Source: Prochlorococcus sp. AG-409-B05
GTDB taxonomy: Bacteria; Cyanobacteriota; Cyanobacteriia; PCC-6307; Cyanobiaceae
NCBI GenBank assembly: GCA_003216075.1
Contig: QCJK01000001.1
Span: 62,001 to 126,000, forward strand
Length of the DNA stretch: 64,000 bases
Direction: 5' to 3'
Every line of letters begins with the position of its first letter. Position 1 is the first letter of the stretch. Below the pieces are notes generated by a model, which was not told where the DNA came from, did not search any database, and was given only the letters and a program-made list of their open reading frames with translations. Shown here in pieces: positions 1-9,637 of the stretch. The position numbers and the translations under genes are program-made.

Positions 1-983
1 GGTATACTTTTTCGTGAGCCAATCTTATATAGAGTTGTACCTGCCGTACCAACCAAAGACCTCCCAGGCTCACAAATCAACCTAGGCAAATCAAGATTTC
101 TAGTATTACAAGCTTCATATACAGCATTTGCAATTGTTTTAACCCAATTTTCTATAGAAGGGGGGTCGTCAGATTCAACATATCTAATGCCTAAACCACC
201 ACCAACATTTAAATCTTCTACAGGATGGCCAATTTCTCGGGCTAGCTTAAGAGCTTCTGCCATCACAGAAGCCAAATCTTTATGGGGCTGAAGTTCAAAG
301 ATCTGAGAGCCAATATGTGCATGCAAACCACTCAATCTTGCCCAGCTTGAATTTTTTAATTCAGTAAGAATTTTCTCAAGATGCTCAAGATCAAAACCAA
401 ATTTGCTATCTAAATGCCCGGTACGAATATATTCGTGAGTATGACATTCAATACCGGGAGTAAATCTCAACATCAACCTTGCTGGAGTTCCTTCTCTCGG
501 GATTATTGATCTCAATCTATGAATATCGTGCTGATTATCAATAACAATTGTCACTCCATTCTCATAAGCAAAGATCAACTCTTGGTCTGATTTATTATTC
601 CCATGAAGAACAATCCGATCGCCACTAACCCCTCCACGTAAGGCTGTAAGCATCTCACCCTCAGAAACTGCATCCAAGCCAAAACCCTCTGAGGTTATAA
701 GCTTACTAATTACCAATGAGCTATTTGCCTTAGATGCATACAAAGGCATAGATGGCCCTGGGTAATATTTCTCCAATGCCTTTTTATAGGCAAAGCAAGA
801 AGCTCTTAGGGTTACTTCATCAAGCAAATACAATGGTGTTCCATAACGAGCAGCTAAATCACTTAATAAACACCCACCAATAAGTAGTCTGCCAAGCCCA
901 TCCACTTCAGTTGTAATTGGAGATAAATTGCGATTAGGATTGAATAAATCCTGATCTGATTCATATGGGATACAATCGGACAT
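1..983 (-). CDS. lysA: Diaminopimelate decarboxylase (C-terminus off the left edge)
   Basis: PLP enzyme that decarboxylates meso-diaminopimelate to lysine, the last step of lysine synthesis. The ATG is at 983 and 327 residues are visible before the window edge. The N-terminal alpha/beta-barrel carries YASKAN near residue 80, whose lysine binds PLP in this fold. Near the edge is EPGRSLVGTAG, the conserved substrate/phosphate-binding segment of DapDC. The C-terminal beta-sandwich is not in the window. It is divergent from rimI with 67 bases between the start codons, so both promoters must lie there. Confidence 0.93.
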   Translation of the reverse strand, partial: MSDCIPYESDQDLFNPNRNLSPITTEVDGLGRLLIGGCLLSDLAARYGTPLYLLDEVTLRASCFAYKKALEKYYPGPSMPLYASKANSSLVISKLITSEGFGLDAVSEGEMLTALRGGVSGDRIVLHGNNKSDQELIFAYENGVTIVIDNQHDIHRLRSIIPREGTPARLMLRFTPGIECHTHEYIRTGHLDSKFGFDLEHLEKILTELKNSSWARLSGLHAHIGSQIFELQPHKDLASVMAEALKLAREIGHPVEDLNVGGGLGIRYVESDDPPSIENWVKTIANAVYEACNTRNLDLPRLICEPGRSLVGTAGTTLYKIGSRKSI

Positions 984-1050
984 AATAATGAGAAGATTAG
1001 AAGGTCTAAAAGAACAATTTAAGAATTGAGCTCTTAATAATCCAAGAAAG

Positions 1051-1548
1051 ATGACATCAGCACAACTCCAATATCAAAATAAAGCCTTAAAGGTCATTTC
1101 GTTAAAAGTTGTGCATTTGAATGCATGCATGAATCTTGATGAACTTGCTCTTAATGGTCTGTGGTCCAAGCAGCAATGGCAAAAAGAATTAACTGATCCA
1201 AAGCGCCTAGTTTTTGGGGTCATCAGCAATGAAAAATTACTAGCCTTCGCCAGTGGCTGGTGGGTTATTGATGAGTTGCATCTAACAGCAATAGCAGTGC
1301 ACCCTCAACATCGAAGAAAAGGCCTTGGTAGTTTAGTTATATCAAAAATCCTCAAAGAAGCATTATCATTAGGCATATCGTATGCAACACTTGAAGTTTC
1401 AAATAAAAACATAGCGGCCAATAAACTGTATAGTAATCACGGATTTACCACAGCAGGCACACGTAAAAATTATTACAAAAATGGTAGTGATGCCCTTATC
1501 CAATGGAAGAAGTTAGATCTTTTAGAATTCAAAGACCTGAAGATCTAA
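1051..1548 (+). CDS. rimI: GNAT N-acetyltransferase, ribosomal-protein-alanine type
   Basis: The 165-residue protein has a GNAT core, with the acetyl-CoA pyrophosphate loop RRKGLG near residues 88-93, preceded by LTAIAVHP. The C-terminal NKIAANKLY-like helix (NIAANKLYSNHGF) is typical of RimI/RimJ relatives. RimI acetylates the N-terminal alanine of ribosomal protein S18; applying that substrate here is inference. The first 25 or so residues lack family features, so a later start is possible, but ATG 1051 is the first good start. It lies between lysA and clpC. Confidence 0.8.
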   Translation: MTSAQLQYQNKALKVISLKVVHLNACMNLDELALNGLWSKQQWQKELTDPKRLVFGVISNEKLLAFASGWWVIDELHLTAIAVHPQHRRKGLGSLVISKILKEALSLGISYATLEVSNKNIAANKLYSNHGFTTAGTRKNYYKNGSDALIQWKKLDLLEFKDLKI

Positions 1549-1721
1549 TTTAATACGGATTACCGTCCAAGTAAGACAGGTAAAACGAACAACTCGAGAA
1601 AAACCTCTATTAATTTTAAGTAAAACAATCGCATAACCAAACTACAACAGAGAAATCAAGCAATTCACAACACTCCTTTAGGAACCCTGATAAATTAGTA
1701 AATATCTACTTGGCTTGGACC

Positions 1722-4328
1722 ATGTTCGAGCGGTTTACAGAGAAGGCAATCAAAGTCATCATGCTGGCCCAAGAGGAGGCACGCCGCCTGGGTCACAACT
1801 TTGTTGGCACTGAGCAAATCCTCCTTGGCCTTATAGGCGAGGGAACTGGAGTGGCAGCCAAGGTAATTAAATCTATGGGGGTCAACCTCAAAGATGCAAG
1901 AATTGAAGTTGAAAAAATTATTGGGAGAGGTTCAGGCTTTGTTGCTGTAGAAATCCCTTTCACACCACGAGCAAAACGAGTACTAGAGCTCTCTCTAGAA
2001 GAAGCCAGGCAACTTGGTCATAACTACATAGGTACAGAGCACCTTTTATTAGGTCTAATCAGAGAAGGTGAAGGAGTCGCTGCAAGAGTTTTAGAAAATC
2101 TAGGGGTTGATTTAACTAAAATCCGTACTCAAGTAATTAGGATGCTTGGTGAGACAGCAGAAGTAACTTCAGGTGGTGGAGGTGGAAAAGGTTCATTAAA
2201 GACAGCAACACTGGACGAGTTTGGAACAAACCTTACAAAACTAGCTAGTGAATCAAAATTAGATCCAGTAGTTGGAAGACACAACGAGATAGATCGTGTA
2301 ATTCAAATTCTCGGAAGACGCACTAAAAACAATCCCGTGCTTATTGGTGAACCTGGAGTAGGCAAAACAGCTATTGCCGAGGGACTTGCTCAACGAATAC
2401 AACAAGGTGACATTCCAGACATTCTAGAAGAAAAAAGAGTCCTTACTCTTGATATTGGTCTATTAGTTGCAGGGACAAAATATCGCGGTGAATTTGAAGA
2501 ACGTTTAAAAAAAATAATGGAAGAAATTAAATCTGCAGGAAATGTAATTCTTGTAATTGATGAAGTTCATACCCTCATAGGTGCAGGGGCTGCCGAAGGT
2601 GCAATCGATGCAGCAAACATACTTAAACCAGCCTTGGCAAGAGGAGAACTCCAATGCATTGGTGCAACAACTCTTGATGAATATCGCAAGCATATTGAAA
2701 GAGATGCTGCATTAGAGAGACGTTTTCAACCAGTAATGGTTGGAGAACCTTCAATCGAAGACACAATTGAAATTCTTAAAGGATTAAGAGAAAGGTATGA
2801 ACAACACCATAGATTAAAAATCACTGATGAAGCATTAGATGCAGCTGCGAACCTAGGCGACAGATATATATCAGACAGATTTCTTCCTGATAAAGCAATT
2901 GATCTAATAGATGAAGCAGGAAGTAGGGTTAGACTTCTAAATTCAAAGCTCCCACCTGAAGCAAAAGAAATAGATAAGGAATTACGAAAAGTACAAAAAG
3001 AGAAAGAAGAAGCTGTCAGAGATCAAGATTTCACTCAAGCAGGTGAATTACGAGAAAAAGAAGTCACTCTTCGTGACAAGATAAGATCATTACTCCAAAA
3101 CAATCGAGAGAAAAAGAGTGTAAAAGAAGAGGTGGAAATAAACAAAGACGACTCCCAAAAAGAATTAAACAGTCAAAATAAAGACCAGGACAATTATTTA
3201 GATAGCCAGCCGTCAAAAGAAACTCAAATCAACCTTGCATCACCAGTCGTTGACGAAGAAGATATCGCCCAAATTGTTGCCTCCTGGACCGGTGTACCGG
3301 TTCAAAAGCTAACTGAGAGTGAATCTGTAAAGCTTTTAAATATGGAGGATACTCTTCACCAAAGATTAATTGGTCAGGACGAAGCAGTTAAAGCAGTTTC
3401 AAAAGCCATTAGGAGAGCAAGAGTTGGTCTTAAAAATCCAAACAGGCCAATAGCAAGCTTTATCTTCTCTGGACCTACTGGTGTAGGTAAAACAGAACTT
3501 ACAAAATCTCTTGCTACTTATTTCTTTGGAAGCGAAGAAGCAATGATTCGACTTGACATGTCTGAATTCATGGAGCGACATACAGTTAGCAAATTAATAG
3601 GTTCACCTCCTGGATATGTAGGTTTTAATGAGGGTGGTCAACTTACAGAAGCAGTGAGAAGAAGACCATATACAGTTGTTCTATTTGACGAAATAGAGAA
3701 GGCACATCCAGATGTATTCAACCTTCTACTTCAACTTCTAGAAGATGGAAGGCTTACAGATTCGAAAGGTAGAACAGTTGATTTTAAAAACACCCTAATA
3801 ATAATGACATCTAATATTGGTTCAAAGGTCATAGAGAAAGGTGGTGGGGGACTTGGGTTTGAATTCTCAGGTGAGAATGCAGAAGAAAGTCAATACAACA
3901 GAATAAGATCCTTAGTTAATGAAGAATTAAAGCAGTATTTTCGTCCTGAGTTTTTGAATAGGCTGGACGAAATAATAGTATTCCGTCAACTTACTCGTGA
4001 TGAAGTAAAAGAAATTGCAGAGATAATGTTGAAAGAAGTGTTCCTAAGAATTCAAGAAAAAGGAATTGCGCTTTCTGTGTCTAATGCTTTTAAAGAGCGA
4101 CTAGTAGAAGAAGGCTATAACCCTTCATATGGGGCAAGACCACTTCGTAGAGCAGTAATGAGATTATTAGAAGATAGCCTTGCAGAAGAAGTACTTTCAG
4201 GAAGAGTCAAAGATGGAGATCAAGCCATCGTTGATATTGACGAAAACAAGCAAATTACTGTCAGGAAGGAAAATAAAGATGAAGACAAAGATATACGTTC
4301 TCCTGAACTTGCAGGAGCTGGAATCTAA
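1722..4328 (+). CDS. clpC: Clp protease ATPase ClpC (HSP100)
   Basis: AAA+ unfoldase that feeds substrates to ClpP in the cytoplasm. In order there are two Clp_N repeats (about residues 1-145), D1 with Walker A GEPGVGKT near 209-216, a UVR-like coiled segment near 425-450, and D2 with Walker A GPTGVGKT near 584-591 followed by the C-terminal D2-small domain. I chose ATG 1722, giving the standard MFERFTEKA start, over an in-frame TTG four codons upstream. Residues about 463-506 form a Lys/Glu/Asn/Gln-rich polar insertion between UVR and D2, so the protein is longer than usual for cyanobacterial ClpC. Confidence 0.97.
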   Translation: MFERFTEKAIKVIMLAQEEARRLGHNFVGTEQILLGLIGEGTGVAAKVIKSMGVNLKDARIEVEKIIGRGSGFVAVEIPFTPRAKRVLELSLEEARQLGHNYIGTEHLLLGLIREGEGVAARVLENLGVDLTKIRTQVIRMLGETAEVTSGGGGGKGSLKTATLDEFGTNLTKLASESKLDPVVGRHNEIDRVIQILGRRTKNNPVLIGEPGVGKTAIAEGLAQRIQQGDIPDILEEKRVLTLDIGLLVAGTKYRGEFEERLKKIMEEIKSAGNVILVIDEVHTLIGAGAAEGAIDAANILKPALARGELQCIGATTLDEYRKHIERDAALERRFQPVMVGEPSIEDTIEILKGLRERYEQHHRLKITDEALDAAANLGDRYISDRFLPDKAIDLIDEAGSRVRLLNSKLPPEAKEIDKELRKVQKEKEEAVRDQDFTQAGELREKEVTLRDKIRSLLQNNREKKSVKEEVEINKDDSQKELNSQNKDQDNYLDSQPSKETQINLASPVVDEEDIAQIVASWTGVPVQKLTESESVKLLNMEDTLHQRLIGQDEAVKAVSKAIRRARVGLKNPNRPIASFIFSGPTGVGKTELTKSLATYFFGSEEAMIRLDMSEFMERHTVSKLIGSPPGYVGFNEGGQLTEAVRRRPYTVVLFDEIEKAHPDVFNLLLQLLEDGRLTDSKGRTVDFKNTLIIMTSNIGSKVIEKGGGGLGFEFSGENAEESQYNRIRSLVNEELKQYFRPEFLNRLDEIIVFRQLTRDEVKEIAEIMLKEVFLRIQEKGIALSVSNAFKERLVEEGYNPSYGARPLRRAVMRLLEDSLAEEVLSGRVKDGDQAIVDIDENKQITVRKENKDEDKDIRSPELAGAGI

Positions 4329-4365
4329 CCCTACTAATTTCAACTATATAAAGTACTACAAACTT

Positions 4366-5502
4366 ATGGCAAATACTATATATCATTCAATATCACCGAA
4401 TAGAGTAATACGAGGAGAAACCGCATGGGAAAAAAGCCAAACCTTTTTATCTAAAATATGCAGGCACCCTCTACTAGTAGGTCGTAGCCAAGCAACAATT
4501 AATCTTAGAGATAATATATACCAAGACCTAAAGAAAATTGGTCTATACCCAACCAAAGTCGAACTTGAATTTGATTGCTGTGAATTAGATTTACAACGAT
4601 TATGTTATATAGGGTTAAAAAATAATTGCGATGGCGTAATAGCGGCTGGAGGAGGAAAAGTACTTGATGCAGGGAAATTATTGGCAGAAAGACTTAACCT
4701 CCCGTGCACTACAATTCCTCTAAGCGCTGCTACCTGCGCTGGATGGACTGCCCTAGCAAATTTATATTCGCCAAAAGGAGCTTTTCAAAGAGACCAAATA
4801 CTTAATTCCTGCCCAGATCTACTAATATTTGACCATAGCTTTGTCAAGACTGCTCCAGAAAGAACTCTTTCGAGTGGAATAGCAGATGCATTAGCTAAAT
4901 GGTATGAATCCTCTCTTATTAGTTCTAGTAGCAATGATGGTTTAGTTCAGCAAGCAATTCAAATGGCAAGAGTTTTAAGAGATCAATTGTTACTTGATGG
5001 AAATATAGCTATAGAAAATAAAAATAGTGATGAATGGGTAAGAGTTTCCGAGGCATGCGCTCTTACTGCCGGACTAATAAGTGGAATTGGTGGAGAAAAA
5101 TGTAGAACAGCTGCTGCGCATGCATTACATAATGGATTAACCCATTTAGAAGGGTGCAATAAAATGCTTCACGGAGAAATAGTTGGTTATGGAATCCTTG
5201 TTCAATTATGTCTTGAAGAAACTCTTTCAGGTAATCGACTAGCAAAACATGCAAGAGAACAACTATTAAGCTATATGCAAAGAATTAAACTTCCAACCAG
5301 TTTGGATGACATAGGCTTAGCAAATGCAAGCCTGAATCAATTAAACCATGCATGTGAGCGAGCTTGCATTTACGATTCAGAAATTCATTTTCTTCCATTT
5401 GAAGTTAACCCAGAAGATTTAATTCGGGCCATGTTAAATACAAATTCTGAGTCAAAAGAAATTAATCCTTCAATCCTTCCAAACATAAAACATCTTGACT
5501 AA
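4366..5502 (+). CDS. gldA: Glycerol dehydrogenase-like iron/zinc alcohol dehydrogenase
   Basis: NAD-dependent dehydrogenase of the GldA branch. The nucleotide-binding glycine loop AAGGGKVLDAGK is near residue 93. The three expected metal ligands are visible as Asp174 in GIADALAKWYE, His252 in AHALHNG and His269 in LHGEIVGYG. ATG 4366 gives 378 residues, a normal family length; in-frame starts upstream would lie inside clpC and add unrelated sequence. It follows clpC by 37 bases and its last 8 bases overlap the next gene, so these genes are probably co-transcribed. The physiological substrate (glycerol or another polyol) is unknown. Confidence 0.82.
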   Translation: MANTIYHSISPNRVIRGETAWEKSQTFLSKICRHPLLVGRSQATINLRDNIYQDLKKIGLYPTKVELEFDCCELDLQRLCYIGLKNNCDGVIAAGGGKVLDAGKLLAERLNLPCTTIPLSAATCAGWTALANLYSPKGAFQRDQILNSCPDLLIFDHSFVKTAPERTLSSGIADALAKWYESSLISSSSNDGLVQQAIQMARVLRDQLLLDGNIAIENKNSDEWVRVSEACALTAGLISGIGGEKCRTAAAHALHNGLTHLEGCNKMLHGEIVGYGILVQLCLEETLSGNRLAKHAREQLLSYMQRIKLPTSLDDIGLANASLNQLNHACERACIYDSEIHFLPFEVNPEDLIRAMLNTNSESKEINPSILPNIKHLD

Positions 5503-6412
5503 TAATATCGAGAAAAAAACTTTAGATCAAACCCCTGAAGAGTCTTTATTAGAGCAACTAAAGCCAACAATATTGGATCCTCTGGCGCAAGAGTTAGTAA
5601 ATAGTCTCGAATGGATAACTTTAAAAGACTTCTCACAAAAAGAAATGGAGAAGTATCCTGTAGTCTTTCGTGGGAAGGGCCCTAAAGTATTACTCATTCA
5701 TGGTTTTGATAGTAGCTTTCTTGAATTTAGACGTTTAGTACCACTTTTAGAAAAGCATTATGAATTAATAATACCTGACATTTTTGGATTTGGATTTTGT
5801 CCAAGACCAATTAATTCTAAATATGGACCTGAGACTATAGTTAAACATCTCAATTCAGTAATTAAGGAAGTCACCCAAGGAACTTCTATTGGAATAATCG
5901 GTGCTTCCATGGGAGGTGCCATAGCCATGCAGCTAGCCAAAACTAATCCTACAAAAATAAATCGATTACTTTTACTGGCACCTGCAGGTTTAACAGGAAG
6001 AATCAAACCAGTCCCTATTCCATTTGACCAATTAGGAGTTTGTTTTCTTAGTCAAACGAGAGTTAGAAAAAAACTATGTGAACAAGCATTTGCTGATCCA
6101 AAAAACAATGCAGGAGACCCCGAAGAACAAATCGCCTCATTACATCTGAATATTAAAGGTTGGAGAAGGTCTTTAGCTGCATTTGCTCGAAGTGGAGGTT
6201 TTGCGGGTTGTGGAAGCCCCCTTCCAAAACAACCTTTTCATTCGATTTGGGGTAAGCAAGACAGAATATTAAAAGGAGAAGTAAAACAAGCAACTATTAA
6301 ACTCTTAAGACCATATGTAGAGGAAATAGATCAATGTGGTCACCTGCCACATATTGATCAACCAGAGGCTGTAGCAAAACGATGGATAAATAACTCTAAA
6401 AAAGATGATTAA
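5495..6412 (+). CDS. Alpha/beta-fold hydrolase
   Basis: The 305-residue protein has the oxyanion segment IHGFDSS, a nucleophile elbow GASMGG with Ser138, and a C-terminal catalytic His near 283 in GHLPHIDQP. This is the layout of single-domain serine hydrolases of the haloalkane-dehalogenase/esterase type. The start is TTG at 5495, overlapping the gldA-like stop by 8 bases, and its own stop overlaps the next gene by 8 bases, which suggests translational coupling. No signal peptide is visible. Substrate not assignable. Confidence 0.8.
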   Translation: MTNNIEKKTLDQTPEESLLEQLKPTILDPLAQELVNSLEWITLKDFSQKEMEKYPVVFRGKGPKVLLIHGFDSSFLEFRRLVPLLEKHYELIIPDIFGFGFCPRPINSKYGPETIVKHLNSVIKEVTQGTSIGIIGASMGGAIAMQLAKTNPTKINRLLLLAPAGLTGRIKPVPIPFDQLGVCFLSQTRVRKKLCEQAFADPKNNAGDPEEQIASLHLNIKGWRRSLAAFARSGGFAGCGSPLPKQPFHSIWGKQDRILKGEVKQATIKLLRPYVEEIDQCGHLPHIDQPEAVAKRWINNSKKDD

Positions 6413-7058
6413 AGATCACTCCAAGAAACAAAACCCTTTACTTCATATACTTGCTATTGGCCTTGAAGTTTGGTTACGCTCACAGTGTCAATCTCTTGGT
6501 GAGCTTAATATCAAACTAAAAGGTAAAACCATAAAAATATTAAAAGGTATAATCGACGAAGTAAAGGTTAGTGCTAATAAAATAAACTTCAAAGGTTTAA
6601 GAATTGAAGGAGCTGAATTTACTACTAGTATTATAAAGTTAAACTTTAGTATTAATCCAAATAATCAAATAGTTTCCTTTCAAGAAAAATTTGTACTTGG
6701 AGGAAGATTAACAGTCTCGAGCACTGGACTATCCAAGACAGTTTCATCAAAAGAATGGAATTGGATTAAGAACCTAATGTCAGAAACTCTTGTCGAAGGT
6801 AGAGCTATAACAAATATTCAGATCCAAAATAATAAGCTTAAACTAGACTCATTAGATAAAAATAACGAAAGTTTCACAGATGAATTTTACATAAGGGCAA
6901 CCAATGGAAGCATTGAATTCAATGACTCTATACAAAGTCAGAGTGTAATACTTCCAATGGATCCATCAATAGTAATTAAAACAATAAATATTTGCGAAGA
7001 TATTATTTATTTAAGGATATCTTCAACCGTGACGCCATTAGATTTGGCTACTAATTAA
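6405..7058 (+). CDS. DUF2993 (LmeA-like) protein
   Basis: The 217-residue protein matches the DUF2993 pattern seen widely in cyanobacteria: an early LRSQCQSLGELNIKL stretch, then alternating beta strands. The related actinobacterial LmeA is a phospholipid-binding envelope protein; a role in lipid handling here is inference. No clear signal peptide is seen. It overlaps the upstream hydrolase by 8 bases and converges on cdsA with a 21-base overlap of coding ends. Confidence 0.65.
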   Translation: MIKDHSKKQNPLLHILAIGLEVWLRSQCQSLGELNIKLKGKTIKILKGIIDEVKVSANKINFKGLRIEGAEFTTSIIKLNFSINPNNQIVSFQEKFVLGGRLTVSSTGLSKTVSSKEWNWIKNLMSETLVEGRAITNIQIQNNKLKLDSLDKNNESFTDEFYIRATNGSIEFNDSIQSQSVILPMDPSIVIKTINICEDIIYLRISSTVTPLDLATN

Positions 7059-7931
7059 TGGCAATAATAGCGTGACAAAATAGTAAACTACAGCAGGTGT
7101 AAAAAGATAACTGTCAATACGATCAAGGATCCCACCATGGCCAGGAAGAACGTCACCAGAATCCTTAATACCAGCATTTCGCTTCATCATTGATTCAGTC
7201 AAGTCACCAACCAAAGCAAATAAAGCTACCAGCGCTCCAAGTACTCCCCCAAAAAGAAATCCAAACTCCCAATTCAGAACTTCTCCTGAAACTGAACCAA
7301 CCACAGTTGAACTAATTAATCCCCCTATAGCACCTTCTACTGTCTTACCTGGAGAGATTGGAGACAAGGGAGACCGTCCAAAGCTTCTACCAAAACAATA
7401 AGAACCAATATCACTAGCTACAATCATCAAACATGCCGCAAGTGTTATTGCCATCCCTGAAGTCAAAAGATCCGACCAAGCTGAAGAAGAGTTTTGCAAA
7501 CCTGGCGCTAAATCAATTGCAGACAAATTACGAAGCTTGAGCCAATGACTAGGAAGGAACCCCAAATAAAACAATCCAAAAATTGAAGCAGCTACATCAG
7601 CAATAGATCCTGTAATTGGCTGCAGCAACAACCAGCCACATATCGCTGCGCCCGAAAGAGGAAGCACCGCTGACACAAGATCAGTTGGCAAACCACCATC
7701 TACGCCCCACTGGGTACTGACAAGTAAAAGTTGACATGCGACAAGAGTTGTTTTAATCGCAGGTCTTATCCCTGTGCACTGTGCCATTTGGAAAAATTCC
7801 AACAAGGCAAGGTGCACAATTATTCCAAGTGCAAATGTAAACCACCAACCTCCAAGGCCTACAACTGCCAAGCCAAATAAACCAGCCGCAAGACCACTAA
7901 GAAGCCGTTTACGAGGGAACCCTAAAGTCAT
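7038..7931 (-). CDS. cdsA: Phosphatidate cytidylyltransferase
   Basis: Membrane enzyme making CDP-diacylglycerol from phosphatidate and CTP for phosphatidylglycerol synthesis. Multiple hydrophobic helices span the protein. The family signature lies in the C-terminal third: SPGKTVEGAIGG, then GDLTESMMKRNAGIKDSG and LPGHGGILDRIDS. ATG 7931 is preferred to the TTG directly before it. The gene converges with the DUF2993 gene and the last coding bases overlap. Confidence 0.95.
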   Translation of the reverse strand: MTLGFPRKRLLSGLAAGLFGLAVVGLGGWWFTFALGIIVHLALLEFFQMAQCTGIRPAIKTTLVACQLLLVSTQWGVDGGLPTDLVSAVLPLSGAAICGWLLLQPITGSIADVAASIFGLFYLGFLPSHWLKLRNLSAIDLAPGLQNSSSAWSDLLTSGMAITLAACLMIVASDIGSYCFGRSFGRSPLSPISPGKTVEGAIGGLISSTVVGSVSGEVLNWEFGFLFGGVLGALVALFALVGDLTESMMKRNAGIKDSGDVLPGHGGILDRIDSYLFTPAVVYYFVTLLLPLISSQI

Positions 7932-8118
7932 CAAGAACTAAAACCTTGCCTTGCTGGCAAAGTTGCTTGAACTAAGAGCTTGCAATTGAACAATTTTTTA
8001 ATGGCATTATCTATATGTTAATATAAGTACTGTAAATAAATACTATTCAGTAATTAAATAAAATATTTTCTATAATAATTAGAATTGTAGAGTTTTAATT
8101 ATTATCAATCCAAATACA

Positions 8119-8136
8119 GATCCTTTTAAAAGGATC
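8119..8136. repeat. 18-bp perfect palindrome in the cdsA upstream spacer
   Basis: GATCCTTTTAAAAGGATC reads identically on both strands. It sits in the 256-base spacer downstream of the PLP decarboxylase and upstream of cdsA, both on the minus strand. It could form a 7-bp hairpin as a weak terminator or serve as a dyad operator. There is no U-run after it on the minus strand, which argues against a simple intrinsic terminator. Confidence 0.4.
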
Positions 8137-8190
8137 CTCATTACTTAAAAAAATAAATCATAATTAGAAAAAAGCACATCTTTCAACAAC

Positions 8191-9588
8191 TTAAGAAACA
8201 ACTCTAAGGGTAGAAAATTCATCTTTTTTCCACAAATATTCTTGATTAATAAGCCATTCAATACGCTCTCCATCCAACCTCTCACCTGGAATAAGCATTG
8301 GTATCCCAGGTGGGTAAGGACACAAAAGATCTGCTGACACTCTACCCATTGATTCGGCTAAAGGAATCCTCTCAGACATTGCCCTCCAAGCGAGACCACA
8401 ATCCATTGAAAGATTGCTTAAGAAAGGTATTGGAGGTTCAACAAATGAAAGCGGAACTTTATGCGGTGAATGCTGAGAAAGAAGCTCATCCCAACGTTCT
8501 TTTATAAAATCAACTAATCCCCTATGAACAGAAAAACCTAAACAGAATGTAAGGCAACCTGGTTCAGGAAGTTCTGCAACTAATCCACGAGCAATAAAAA
8601 AATTATCAGCATCTATTCCAGTAATCCCATCTACTGCTGTATGCACTACTAAACGCAAAGGATCTTGATTATCTATAAGTGGTAAGCCAAATCCCTTTAA
8701 GCGAAAATTTATTTCTCTAGCTTCATCAAGACGGTTTTTTAATTTACTTTTACCTATTGGACTAATCCATTCATTAATAGCTGCTTCACACGAAGCCAAC
8801 AACAAAGAACTTGGACTTGTCGTTTGCAACCAGCCAATACTTCTTTCAACCAAATCGGGATCTACTAAGTCTCCTTGAAGCCAAAGGATTGCACTCTGAG
8901 TCAAACCATTTGACGACTTATGAAGAGAATGAACAATAAGATCTGCTCCAGCAGTAATGCCAGACTCAGGCAGGCCTTCATCAACACATGTCGCAAAATG
9001 AGCTCCATGGGCCTCATCTACAAGTACTGGTACCCCCAGCGCATGCAATCGATTTACTAGAGGCTTTAAATCATTGGCATACCCTTGATATGTCGGGTGA
9101 ACCAATACTGAAGCTGCAATCTCAATTTCCTCTCTAACAACTACTTCAATCACTTTTCTCAACCACTCATCATCTGGGGGGGATACATGTCCTCGATCAG
9201 CATTAAAGGGAAGGTTAAATAAGATTGGCTTGAGGCCACCAAGCACGCAAGCACAGATAAGACTTCGATGAACATTTCGTGGCATTAAAATTGCCTGACC
9301 TGGCCTAGCGATCGCAAGAAGAGCCGCTTGCAATAAGCCTGTTGCGCCATTAACGCCGTACCAACTTTGTTTAGCGCCTAGAGCTTCCGCAGAGATTTTT
9401 TGACTATCAGCTACTGCACCTTGTTTTATTAACGGTCCGCCGATAGCAGGCAATTCAGGCAAATCCCATAAGCCTGCCCTACGTTTTAAAAGGTTATTGA
9501 TTTCATCAGGCAAAGCATTCCCACGACCATGCGCTGGTAAAAAAAGACTTTTACCAAAATCACTAGTAAGAATTCTAGAAAGTGCCAT
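8191..9588 (-). CDS. Orn/Lys/Arg decarboxylase family PLP enzyme
   Basis: Fold-type I PLP enzyme of about 465 residues. LVDEAHGAHFATC supplies the aspartate that contacts the PLP ring nitrogen, and LIVHSLHKSSNGLTQ carries the PLP-binding lysine near residue 220. The C-terminal segment with PYPPGIP is characteristic of this decarboxylase family. The in-frame TTG at 9591 immediately precedes ATG 9588, which is preferred. Arginine, lysine or ornithine could be the substrate; in cyanobacteria such enzymes feed polyamine synthesis, but the sequence alone does not decide. It is divergent from the ABC1 kinase gene with 49 bases between. Confidence 0.85.
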   Translation of the reverse strand: MALSRILTSDFGKSLFLPAHGRGNALPDEINNLLKRRAGLWDLPELPAIGGPLIKQGAVADSQKISAEALGAKQSWYGVNGATGLLQAALLAIARPGQAILMPRNVHRSLICACVLGGLKPILFNLPFNADRGHVSPPDDEWLRKVIEVVVREEIEIAASVLVHPTYQGYANDLKPLVNRLHALGVPVLVDEAHGAHFATCVDEGLPESGITAGADLIVHSLHKSSNGLTQSAILWLQGDLVDPDLVERSIGWLQTTSPSSLLLASCEAAINEWISPIGKSKLKNRLDEAREINFRLKGFGLPLIDNQDPLRLVVHTAVDGITGIDADNFFIARGLVAELPEPGCLTFCLGFSVHRGLVDFIKERWDELLSQHSPHKVPLSFVEPPIPFLSNLSMDCGLAWRAMSERIPLAESMGRVSADLLCPYPPGIPMLIPGERLDGERIEWLINQEYLWKKDEFSTLRVVS

Positions 9589-9637
9589 CAAGACCTCTGA
9601 GTTTCAAAAGTTGTCGGACTGACATACATCCGTAATC

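Noticed and set aside
4180-4365. In-frame extension of the gldA-like gene into clpC
   Set aside because: The added residues are a shifted reading of the clpC end and unlike the family; ATG 4366 gives normal length.
9308-9315. HIP1 octamer GCGATCGC
   Set aside because: One copy inside the decarboxylase gene; no enrichment noticed, so no repeat or mobile role can be claimed.
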